NCBI GenBank assembly: GCA_937893815.1
Contig: CALCSH010000616.1
Coordinates: forward strand, 1-15,962
DNA: 15,962 bases
Reading direction: 5' to 3'
Source: an uncultured Anaerolineae bacterium
Lineage (GTDB): Bacteria; Chloroflexota; Anaerolineae; Anaerolineales; UBA11858
A model generated the notes under the pieces. That model saw only the letters and a list, made by a program, of their open reading frames with translations, had not been told where the DNA came from and did no database searches. Of this stretch, positions 1 through 5,989 are shown in pieces (within the stretch, counting starts at the first letter, position 1; every line of letters begins with the position of its first letter). A program made the position numbers and the translations under genes.

Positions 1-1
1 T

Positions 2-226
2 CAACAGTTATTTCTGGATGATAAGGATATTGAATTGATGCGCGGCAAAAGAATTCTGCTCATCGACGATGTGATCAGCACTGGATCAACCCTTCAGGGG
101 ATGCGCACCATCGTGGGAAAAGCCGCTGGTGAAGTGGCTGGCATGGCAGCGATTTTGACTGAAGGTGATCAAGATCAATGGGCGGATATCGTGTCTTTAG
201 GGCATTTACCTCTTTTCACAGAATAA
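2..226 (+). CDS. Phosphoribosyltransferase, C-terminal part (adenine phosphoribosyltransferase-like)
   Basis: The reading frame is open from the window edge, so the start lies upstream and only about 74 C-terminal residues are visible. They contain the type I phosphoribosyltransferase PRPP-binding loop, an acidic pair followed by a Ser/Thr-Gly-Ser-Thr turn (LIDDVISTGSTL, about residues 19-30 of the visible part). A hydrophobic strand with ILTEGD and a short tail ending near LGHLPLF follow. This layout matches adenine phosphoribosyltransferase and related purine salvage enzymes, which join a free purine base to PRPP to give a nucleoside monophosphate in the cytoplasm. The base-specificity region is outside the window, so the exact substrate cannot be fixed. 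The in-frame Met codons near position 38 are internal, because the frame continues upstream with no stop. Confidence 0.8.
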   Translation, partial: QQLFLDDKDIELMRGKRILLIDDVISTGSTLQGMRTIVGKAAGEVAGMAAILTEGDQDQWADIVSLGHLPLFTE

Positions 227-319
227 CAAAAATGTGCGCCGTCAAACGATGATGACTTTTAAGGAACTGCATAATCGCTATACACATCCAACTATATTGG
301 ATGAATAAGGAGAAACACA

Positions 320-1891
320 ATGAGTACATTTGAACTAACCTATGCCACTATGTTCAATCCGCCCGAGGAGTTGCATACCCGCTTCGACGCGGCGCTGAAA
401 CTCGTCAATGGCAGCCTGGGCAAAGAATATGGTATGTTGATAAACGGTGAAGAATGCTTCTCAGACCACAAATTCAAAAGCACCAGCCCAATAAACACAA
501 AACAGGTTTTAGGCGTCTTCCAAACCGGAACCGCACAAAATGCCAACGATGCCATCGCAGCTGCTCGTGCCGCCTTCCCGGTGTGGAGTCGTACCCCGTG
601 GCAAGAACGCGTGCGCCTGCTGCGAAAAGCGGCCGCCCTGATGGACGAACGCATCTTCGAAATCGCTGCAGCCACCTCGCTGGAAGTTGGCAAAAACCGC
701 ATGGAAGCCCTCGGCGATGTAGCTGAAACCCCGGCGCTGATTCGCTACTCTTGTGACGAGGTGGAGCGTAATCAAGGCTTCAAGGTTAAGATGGGGCAAG
801 ATCCGCTGGTAGGCTATACCGCCACAAACTATTCCGTTCTCAAACCCTATGGCGTGTGGCTGGTCATCAGCCCCTTCAACTTCCCCGCCGCGCTGACTGG
901 TGGCCCTACCGGGGCAGCGTTGGTAGCCGGAAATACCGTCGTAATGAAACCCGCCACCGACACCCCCTGGGTGGTACGCCTGCTGGCCGAGTGCTTTGTA
1001 GCGGCCGGGCTGCCGAAGGGCGCCGTCAATTTTGTCACCGGATCGGGCAGCGTGCTGGGCAAAGCCCTGGTAGAAAACCCCGAAATTGACGGACTGACGT
1101 TTACTGGCTCCTACGATGTCGGCATGGGCATTTACCGCCAGTTCGCAGAGGGCAGATACGTCCGCCCCGCCATTCTGGAGCTTGGTGGAAAAAATCCGGC
1201 TATTGTATCCAAGCACGGCGATGTGGAACGCGCGGCCCTGGGCATCGTACGCTCGGCGTTTGGCCTTCAGGGGCAAAAATGTTCGGCTTGCTCGCGCGTT
1301 TTCGTAGAAGCCGAACGCTACGAGCAGGTCGTCGCCCGCGTCGTGGAACTCACCCAAAAGCTGAACATCGGTAATCCCACCGATCGATCCGTCTACCTGG
1401 GGCCGGTGGTCAATGCTTCGGCATATCGCGATTACCAGAATTTCACCAAGGAACTCAAAGAAGCTGGAACGATCCTCACCGGTGGAGAAATTCTCACCGA
1501 GGGTGAATTCGCCGAAGGCTATTTCTGCCAGCCGACCATTGTCACCGATGTGCCCATTGAGCACCGTCTCTGGAAACAGGAAATGTTCCTGCCCATCACA
1601 ATGATCCACAAAGTTGCCAATCTAGATGAAGCCATGCAACTCGCCAACGATGTCGATTACGGGCTGACCTCGGGTTTCTACGGCTCCAAAGAAGAAGCGC
1701 AATGGTTCTTCGATAACACCCAGGCAGGCGTCAACTACGCCAATCGTCCGCAAGGTGCCACTACCGGCGCATGGCCGGGATACCAACCCTTTGGTGGCTG
1801 GAAAGGCTCCGGCTCCAGCGGGAAGAACGCTGGCGGGCACTATTACGTACAGATGTACATGCACGAGCAAATCCAGACCACGATTGACTAA
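320..1891 (+). CDS. NAD(P)-dependent aldehyde dehydrogenase, 1-pyrroline-5-carboxylate dehydrogenase type
   Basis: This 523-aa protein spans the full aldehyde dehydrogenase fold. Visible active-site elements are the SPFNFP segment with oxyanion Asn187, the general base Glu287 in LELGGKN, and the nucleophile Cys321 in GQKCSACSR. The GQKCSACSR box, the long N-terminal arm before the NAD domain and the C-terminal GKNAGG...YYVQMYMHEQ signature are typical of L-glutamate gamma-semialdehyde (P5C) dehydrogenases, which make glutamate in proline and arginine breakdown. No proline dehydrogenase lies nearby, so another aldehyde substrate cannot be excluded. An AAGGAG ribosome site at 307-312 sits 7 nt before the ATG and supports this start. 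A hairpin terminator follows at 1908-1948. A long reverse-strand open frame inside the gene is a shadow. Confidence 0.9.
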   Translation: MSTFELTYATMFNPPEELHTRFDAALKLVNGSLGKEYGMLINGEECFSDHKFKSTSPINTKQVLGVFQTGTAQNANDAIAAARAAFPVWSRTPWQERVRLLRKAAALMDERIFEIAAATSLEVGKNRMEALGDVAETPALIRYSCDEVERNQGFKVKMGQDPLVGYTATNYSVLKPYGVWLVISPFNFPAALTGGPTGAALVAGNTVVMKPATDTPWVVRLLAECFVAAGLPKGAVNFVTGSGSVLGKALVENPEIDGLTFTGSYDVGMGIYRQFAEGRYVRPAILELGGKNPAIVSKHGDVERAALGIVRSAFGLQGQKCSACSRVFVEAERYEQVVARVVELTQKLNIGNPTDRSVYLGPVVNASAYRDYQNFTKELKEAGTILTGGEILTEGEFAEGYFCQPTIVTDVPIEHRLWKQEMFLPITMIHKVANLDEAMQLANDVDYGLTSGFYGSKEEAQWFFDNTQAGVNYANRPQGATTGAWPGYQPFGGWKGSGSSGKNAGGHYYVQMYMHEQIQTTID

Positions 1892-1907
1892 TCAGCACTA
1901 GTACTGC

Positions 1908-1948
1908 GCCATTAGGGATCTGTTCCCTGATCCCTAATGGCCAATTTT
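1908..1948 (+). terminator. Hairpin terminator after the aldehyde dehydrogenase
   Basis: A perfect 13-bp inverted repeat (arms 1908-1920 and 1929-1941, core CCATTAGGGATC) has an 8-nt loop and is followed by AATTTT. It lies 17 nt after the stop codon. The T-run is short, so termination may be only partial. Confidence 0.65.
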
Positions 1949-1956
1949 CGTTCCGT

Positions 1957-2178
1957 ATGCAGAAACAAATTGGTATTTTTTTTATCATCTTGGGCATCTT
2001 CGCTCTGATTTTGTTTTGGCTCTCGCTCCAAGCAGGGCAAAGCCTGTTGCGTTTGCTGCTCTTTGGGATTGGCTCAACAACGTTAGGTGTGATCATCTGG
2101 TCACGAGGCCGCCAAAAAACAGGCGAAGGAAAATACTTTCGTACATGGCGCAGGTTATTCTCACGTAAAGCCAAATAG
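1957..2178 (+). CDS. Small two-helix membrane protein, function unknown
   Basis: This 73-aa protein is predicted by eye to have two membrane helices, about residues 5-24 (IGIFFIILGIFALILFWLSL) and 29-48 (LLRLLLFGIGSTTLGVIIW). A strongly basic tail rich in Arg and Lys follows and should face the cytoplasm under the positive-inside rule. I do not recognise a named family. The gene stands between two hairpin terminators (1908-1948 and 2193-2228), so it may be its own transcription unit. No clear Shine-Dalgarno sequence precedes the ATG at 1957, and it starts very close to the upstream terminator; both weaken the call. The clear transmembrane pattern and the terminator directly after its stop support it being real. 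Confidence 0.6.
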   Translation: MQKQIGIFFIILGIFALILFWLSLQAGQSLLRLLLFGIGSTTLGVIIWSRGRQKTGEGKYFRTWRRLFSRKAK

Positions 2179-2192
2179 CATAGTCTACGGCT

Positions 2193-2228
2193 AACACCCA
2201 GAGAAAATACTCTGGGTGTTTTGATTTT
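2193..2228 (+). terminator. Rho-independent terminator
   Basis: A perfect 11-bp stem (AACACCCAGAG at 2193-2203 with CTCTGGGTGTT at 2210-2220) closes a 6-nt AAAATA loop. It is followed by TTGATTTT. It lies 14 nt after the small membrane protein gene. Confidence 0.8.
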
Positions 2229-2229
2229 C

Positions 2230-2238
2230 TGGTACACT
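2230..2238 (+). promoter_or_regulatory. Possible extended -10 promoter for the CPBP protease gene
   Basis: TG-n-TACACT forms an extended -10 element just after the preceding terminator and 42 nt before the protease ATG. No convincing -35 box is present. The call rests on position and this one element. Confidence 0.3.
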
Positions 2239-2279
2239 CAGGGGCATTGAAACCCGCCTGGTTCCACGAAAGGAAATCT

Positions 2280-3176
2280 ATGAAAAAACGTAATATCTTC
2301 GCCCGCATTTTCACATCCCCCAATGAGCCACGCCTGCGCGCCGGATGGCGGCTGTTGCTGCAAACCATTCTTATGGCGATTATCAGTATTGGCCTGAGTA
2401 TGGGCCTGCTCTTGTTGCCCTCGCTTTTCAGTCTGGTGGGAAATCAATTGCTGGTGACACAAATTGCCCAACTGATTGCTTTCACGCTATCCATTTACCT
2501 GGCGCGGCGATTTCTTGACCGTCGCAGTTTCGGTAGTTTGGGCGTGAAAATTGACAAGCGTGCCCTGATGCATATTCTGACCGGGATTGGCATCGCCGGA
2601 CTTATGATGGGGCTGATCTTCGCCCTGGAGAGCGCCTTCGGCTGGATTACGCTCGAAGGGTTCGCCTGGGATTATATGTCGGCGACGGCGGTTCTGCGCA
2701 ATGCCCTGGGCATCTTCGTGGTTTTCATCTTGGTGGGCTGGAACGAAGAACTGCTCAGCCGCGGCTATCATCTTCAAACCATTGCCAGCGGCATCAACCT
2801 CACCTGGGGCATTATCATTTCCTCTGCCGTATTCGGGCTACTGCATCTGGGAAACCCCAATGCCACCTGGGTTAGCGCGTTGGGCATCTTTTTGGCGGGC
2901 GTTTTTCTGGCCTACGGGTATGCTCGTACTGGTCAATTGTGGCTTTCGATCGGCTTGCATATCGGTTGGAATTATTTCGAGGGCGTGGTTTTCGGCTTTC
3001 CCGTCAGTGGACTGGATATCTTCAACCTGGCCTATATCACCATCGATGGCCCCATCCTCATCACCGGCGGCGCATTCGGCCCCGAAGCCGGGTTGATTGT
3101 GCTGCCAGGGCTGGCGCTTGGCGCAGCGCTCATTTGGCTCTATACGCGTGACAAGTTACCAAGTTTAAAGGATTAA
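2280..3176 (+). CDS. CPBP family intramembrane metalloprotease
   Basis: This 298-aa multi-helix membrane protein carries all the sequence marks of the CPBP (CAAX protease and bacteriocin-processing, Rce1-like) family. Motif 1 is Glu156-Glu157 followed by Arg161 (EELLSRG). Motif 2 is Phe185...His189 (FGLLHLGNP). A final helix carries His227...Asn231 (HIGWN). In the Rce1 family these residues line a catalytic site inside the membrane. Bacterial members process peptides, act in bacteriocin self-immunity or regulate envelope proteins, and the substrate cannot be deduced here. The start at 2280 is chosen because AAAGGAA at 2269-2275 is well spaced before it. The frame is open back to a TTG at 2247, but that start has no ribosome site. 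No bacteriocin genes adjoin it. Confidence 0.88.
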   Translation: MKKRNIFARIFTSPNEPRLRAGWRLLLQTILMAIISIGLSMGLLLLPSLFSLVGNQLLVTQIAQLIAFTLSIYLARRFLDRRSFGSLGVKIDKRALMHILTGIGIAGLMMGLIFALESAFGWITLEGFAWDYMSATAVLRNALGIFVVFILVGWNEELLSRGYHLQTIASGINLTWGIIISSAVFGLLHLGNPNATWVSALGIFLAGVFLAYGYARTGQLWLSIGLHIGWNYFEGVVFGFPVSGLDIFNLAYITIDGPILITGGAFGPEAGLIVLPGLALGAALIWLYTRDKLPSLKD

Positions 3177-3243
3177 TAGGGTAGCGGGTGTTAATATTCA
3201 ACTTGACAACCTTCAAACCTGCGAACATTCCAACGGGAAAAAC

Positions 3244-4770
3244 ATGAACTTTCTCCTCGCTTTCACACCTATCGCTATCATCCTCGCCCTGATGGTCGGC
3301 CTGCGTTGGGGCGCATCCCGTGCCGGAGCCGCCGGGTATCTCTCGGCATTGATTATTGCCATTTTCGCCTTTGGTTCCGGAGCACAATTGCTCGCGGTAG
3401 CCCACGCCAAAGCCCTGCTGCTGACGATTGATGTGCTGTTGGTGATCTGGGCAGCCTTTCTGCTCTTCCGCATTGTCGATGAAGCCGGAGCGATCAAAAT
3501 TATCGGACAGGCGCTGCCTCACCTCACCGCCGACCGCGGCATGCAAGCCTTGCTCATCGGTTGGGTCTTCGCATCCTTCTTGCAAGGCGTGGGAGGATTC
3601 GGCGTGCCGGTAGCGGTGATCGCTCCGATTCTGGTCGGATTGGGATTCCCCCCACTCTCCGCTGTCGTCATCCCCTCGGTAGGACATTCCTGGGCGGTCA
3701 CCTTCGGCTCGCTGGGGTCTTCCTTCAATGCCATGATGGCCGCCACCGGCCTCGACTGGCCTTTTTTAGCTGGCGACGCGGCACTCTTTTTAGGCATTGC
3801 TGGAATCGGAGTCGGCTTTCTCGTGGCTCACGCCGCCGGGGGTATGGCATCTGTGCGACGGCTGGCGCTGCCCGTGCTGGTGTTTGGCATCTTCATGGGT
3901 ACCGGGCAATACCTCGCCGCCACCGCCGGTTTGTGGAATATCGGCTCATTTCTGGGCAGTCTCGCCGGGTTGCTGGTAGCCTGGCCGCTGGCGCGTCGTT
4001 TTCATGGGGAGCAAGAAAATAACGGTGAGTTAGATATGCGCACAGTCGGTATCGCTATCTCAGGTTATATTGCCTTGATTGCTATCACCCTGGGGATTCA
4101 ACTCATCCCCGCTATCCGAAACGCCCTCGGTGGCCTGCGTCTGCATTTGGATTTTGGTGCGGTGAGTACATCCCTGGGGTTCACCACCCCGGCGGAGGGC
4201 GGGCGCGATATTCCTATCTTCCGTCACGCCGGAATGATCTTGTTATACGCATCGATTTGTGCTTTTTTGATCTATAAGCGAGCCGGATGGTATCGCCCTG
4301 GGGCCGTTAAAACAATTATCGGTGGGACGATCAAGAAGGTGATGTCCTCCAGCGTGGGGATTGCTTCGATGGTGGCGATGGCCGTAGTGATGCAGCACGC
4401 CGGAATGACCGAAACCCTGGCCAACGGACTCGCCGAAGGTGTGGGTGCGGCTTTCCCGGCAGTTGCCCCGTGGATTGGGGCGCTGGGCGCTTTTATGACC
4501 GGCAGCAACACCAACTCAAATGTGGTATTCGCCGCCCTGCAAATGCGCACCGCCGAATTGCTGGGCTTGAGTGTGGCGATTATTCTTGCTGCACAAACCT
4601 CCGGTGCGGCGCTCGGCTCGGTGATTGCACCGACGAAAATTGTTGTAGGAGCCAGCACCGGCGGCATGGCCGGACGGGAAGGCGAAATTATGCGTAAAAT
4701 GCTGGTCTATACCGGCCTGCTGATTACCCTGATGAGTCTGTTGGCGGTGATTGGGATTGCTGCATTTTAA
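3244..4770 (+). CDS. L-lactate permease family transporter (LctP/LldP-type)
   Basis: This 508-aa polytopic membrane protein is almost entirely hydrophobic helices. It has the conserved signatures of the LctP lactate permease family: a GGFGVPVAV segment, a HSWAVTFGSLGSSF segment, a TGSNTNSNVVF segment, and near the C-terminus a run through SVIAPTKIVVGAS ending in GMAGREGEIMR. Family members bring in lactate or glycolate with protons. It is slightly shorter than the usual 530-560 residues, but the start and end look intact. The ribosome site is weak (GGGAAA about 4 nt before the ATG). The gene lies 67 nt after the protease gene with no terminator between, so the two could be co-transcribed. No lactate dehydrogenase genes adjoin it. 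A lactate substrate is likely from family membership, not proven. Confidence 0.9.
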   Translation: MNFLLAFTPIAIILALMVGLRWGASRAGAAGYLSALIIAIFAFGSGAQLLAVAHAKALLLTIDVLLVIWAAFLLFRIVDEAGAIKIIGQALPHLTADRGMQALLIGWVFASFLQGVGGFGVPVAVIAPILVGLGFPPLSAVVIPSVGHSWAVTFGSLGSSFNAMMAATGLDWPFLAGDAALFLGIAGIGVGFLVAHAAGGMASVRRLALPVLVFGIFMGTGQYLAATAGLWNIGSFLGSLAGLLVAWPLARRFHGEQENNGELDMRTVGIAISGYIALIAITLGIQLIPAIRNALGGLRLHLDFGAVSTSLGFTTPAEGGRDIPIFRHAGMILLYASICAFLIYKRAGWYRPGAVKTIIGGTIKKVMSSSVGIASMVAMAVVMQHAGMTETLANGLAEGVGAAFPAVAPWIGALGAFMTGSNTNSNVVFAALQMRTAELLGLSVAIILAAQTSGAALGSVIAPTKIVVGASTGGMAGREGEIMRKMLVYTGLLITLMSLLAVIGIAAF

Positions 4771-4775
4771 TTCAC

Positions 4776-4901
4776 CACGAAGGCGCAAAGACACAAATTA
4801 TTTTGGTTCTATAGGAATTCCCGTGGTAGTTATCCGCATTTTGGGGTTTCTCGTGGCAATTCCCAAAGAGCCAGTATTTTTTGTGCCTTTGTGTCCTTGT
4901 G
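4776..4901. repeat. Inverted-repeat element with CACGAAGG-type arms
   Basis: Two 22-nt arms, 4776-4797 and 4880-4901, are inverted complements at 17 of 22 positions. The left arm begins CACGAAGGCGCAAAGACACA. The whole 126-bp unit fills the spacer between the lactate permease stop and the next gene. Arms of this kind (CACGAAGG...CAAAG...CACAAA) recur as spacer repeats in many environmental genomes; that comparison is from memory. A second hairpin element is nested inside it (4804-4873). Confidence 0.6.
4804..4873 (+). repeat. Structured element, copy 1 (hairpin with conserved loop)
   Basis: The arms at 4804-4819 and 4858-4873 can form a 16-bp stem with two mismatches and one G-U pair. The loop contains CCCGTGGTAGTTATCC and CTCGTGGCAATTCCC. 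The same loop blocks recur in a second hairpin at 9511-9574. It could be a mobile repeat or a structured RNA. Confidence 0.55.
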
Positions 4902-4929
4902 ATTAGCCTTTTTGTATCAAGGAGAAACT

Positions 4930-5481
4930 ATGGGAACAACTGAAGACTACACCAAAATTCGGCGCAAAGATCGCGCTACAGACGATGCCTGGATCAAGGC
5001 ATTTTTAGCACGCGCCGAGTTTGGCACAATGGCAACTGTCCAGGGCGACCAACCTTTTCTGGTCACACGCAACTTTGTCTACGATGCCGACAAGCACGCT
5101 ATTTATATGCACGGTGCGAAGAAAGGCCGCACTTTTGAGAATGTCAACGAAGCCCCCAAAATTTGCTTTTCGGCCAGCGAAGCAGGTCGCCTGCTGCCCG
5201 ACGAACGCGCCATGGAGTTCAGCACCGAATTCTCCGGGGTGGTCGCTTTTGGGCGTGTGCACGTGGTAGAAAGTGTGGATGAAGCCAAACACGGCCTGTT
5301 GCTGCTTTGTAAAAAATACTATCCGCACCTAACTCCCGATGTGGATTATGAAACAGCCACCGACACCGATTTGAAGGTTACAGCTGTTCTACGCATCGAC
5401 ATTGAAAGCTGGAGCGGCAAAGCCAAAAAAGTCGCCGATGATTTCCCCGGGGCATTCTACTTTAAGGATGTTGTTGTTTAA
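4930..5481 (+). CDS. Pyridoxamine 5'-phosphate oxidase-like flavin-binding protein (NimA-like)
   Basis: This 183-aa protein has the split beta-barrel pattern of the pyridoxamine 5'-phosphate oxidase-like family. The early strand FGTMATVQGDQPFLVTRNFVY is followed by IYMHGAKKGRTFENV, with the conserved His61 and basic residues that usually contact FMN phosphate or cofactor, then a KICFSAS strand and FSGVVAFGRVHVV. The spacing resembles NimA-type proteins, first described as 5-nitroimidazole resistance reductases, whose relatives are general FMN or heme-binding oxidoreductases. A physiological substrate cannot be named. The ATG at 4930 is chosen because AAGGAG at 4919-4924 precedes it by 5 nt; a TTG at 4912 in the same frame would place that ribosome site inside the gene. 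The upstream spacer is filled by the inverted-repeat element. Confidence 0.8.
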   Translation: MGTTEDYTKIRRKDRATDDAWIKAFLARAEFGTMATVQGDQPFLVTRNFVYDADKHAIYMHGAKKGRTFENVNEAPKICFSASEAGRLLPDERAMEFSTEFSGVVAFGRVHVVESVDEAKHGLLLLCKKYYPHLTPDVDYETATDTDLKVTAVLRIDIESWSGKAKKVADDFPGAFYFKDVVV

Positions 5482-5492
5482 GAATAGAAAAA

Positions 5493-5517
5493 CCACAGAG
5501 ACACAAAGACCACGGAG
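5493..5517. repeat. Single arm of an ACAGAGACACAAAG-type spacer repeat
   Basis: The stretch CCACAGAGACACAAAGACCA followed by CGGAG resembles one arm of the dispersed palindromic repeats seen elsewhere in the window. No clear partner arm lies within 60 nt, so it may be a remnant. Confidence 0.4.
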
Positions 5518-5536
5518 TTTTCTCTGAGAAGAACAC

Positions 5537-5710
5537 ATGTTAACTTGGATACGAAAACACAAATTTGAATTCCACCTGACGGCTTTTCTGCTGATGGTGA
5601 TTCCCGCGGCGGGGATGATATTCTCAGTCCGTAGCGCCGCTGACGCGCTGACCTGGGGTTGGCTAATTTTGTTCGTTGTGGGGAATCTGCTGGCGATGGT
5701 GATTAAGTAG
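5537..5710 (+). CDS. Small (57-aa) two-helix membrane protein
   Basis: Translating from the ATG at 5537 gives 57 residues: a basic, aromatic N-terminus (MLTWIRKHKFEFH), a first hydrophobic helix at about residues 14-30 (LTAFLLMVIPAAGMIF), a short polar turn with SVRSAADAL, and a second helix at about residues 39-56 (TWGWLILFVVGNLLAMVI), ending in Lys. The amphipathic start and paired helices look like a genuine small integral membrane protein. I do not recognise the family. Its ribosome site is weak (GAGAAG at 5526-5531). It sits between the NimA-like gene and a repeat-filled spacer. It is short enough to be skipped by length-limited gene callers. The TAG stop at 5708-5710 is directly followed by spacer repeats. 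Confidence 0.6.
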   Translation: MLTWIRKHKFEFHLTAFLLMVIPAAGMIFSVRSAADALTWGWLILFVVGNLLAMVIK

Positions 5711-5720
5711 TTGCAGGGTT

Positions 5721-5820
5721 TTCACCGCAGAGTACGCGGTACCCTAAAGGGCACGGGCGAACGCAGAGTTTTGATACATTTCTCTTTTCTCCGCGTATTT
5801 TGCGCTCACTGCGATTATTT
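5721..5820. repeat. Decayed ACCGCAGAG-type palindromic repeat
   Basis: A left part beginning TTCACCGCAGAGTACGCGG and a right part at 5789-5814 (CTCCGCGTATTTTGCGCTCA onward) are imperfect inverted complements sharing TACGCGG and CGCAG blocks. The left side is interrupted by GTACCCTAAAGGGCAC, itself a small palindrome. It resembles the better-preserved inverted repeat at 11915-12087. The 5711-5989 spacer holds this, the 5910-5955 hairpin and a GC-rich stretch between; I see no gene in it. Confidence 0.45.
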
Positions 5821-5909
5821 TTTCTCTCAGCCCAAAGTCCGAGGCGAAGTTCCGCCCCGGGGCCGATGCCCCCACCCACTTTTACAGGTATGCTTGGGGC
5901 AAATGAACT

Positions 5910-5955
5910 GCAGAATGATAAATGCTGAATTCAGAATTTACATTCATCATTCTGC
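5910..5955. repeat. GCAGAATG-type palindrome
   Basis: The arms GCAGAATGATAAATG (5910-5924) and CATTCATCATTCTGC (5941-5955) are inverted complements at 14 of 15 positions. Between them is a perfect 10-bp palindrome, CTGAATTCAG (5925-5934). A further GCACTCTGCATTCTACATT stretch continues the pattern. It lies just before the metalloprotease ribosome site. Confidence 0.6.
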
Positions 5956-5989
5956 ACTCTGCATTCTACATTTCGCCCAGGAGGCTCTC

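Noticed and set aside
227..319. TATACA or TATATT as a promoter for the aldehyde dehydrogenase gene
   Set aside because: No matching -35 box at a proper distance; the AT-rich boxes alone are not enough.
509..1609. Reverse-strand open frame of 366 codons inside the aldehyde dehydrogenase gene
   Set aside because: It is fully antisense to a well-supported conserved enzyme and its translation shows no recognisable family; it follows from codon bias.
2247..2279. TTG start 11 codons upstream of the CPBP protease ATG
   Set aside because: No ribosome site precedes it; AAAGGAA is placed correctly for the ATG at 2280.
3203..3229. Perfect TTGACA at 3203-3208 as a lactate permease promoter
   Set aside because: No acceptable -10 box lies 16-18 nt downstream; AACATT at 15 nt is poor.
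4771..4911. CRISPR-like repeats
   Set aside because: The repeats are inverted pairs, not regularly spaced direct repeats with unique spacers, and no cas genes are present.
4912..4929. TTG start 6 codons before the NimA-like ATG
   Set aside because: It would put the AAGGAG ribosome site inside the coding region.
5711..5989. Frame open upstream of the metalloprotease, giving a longer protein from a TTG at 5711
   Set aside because: This part encodes the spacer repeats, while ATG 5990 has a strong AGGAGG and begins a signal-like segment.
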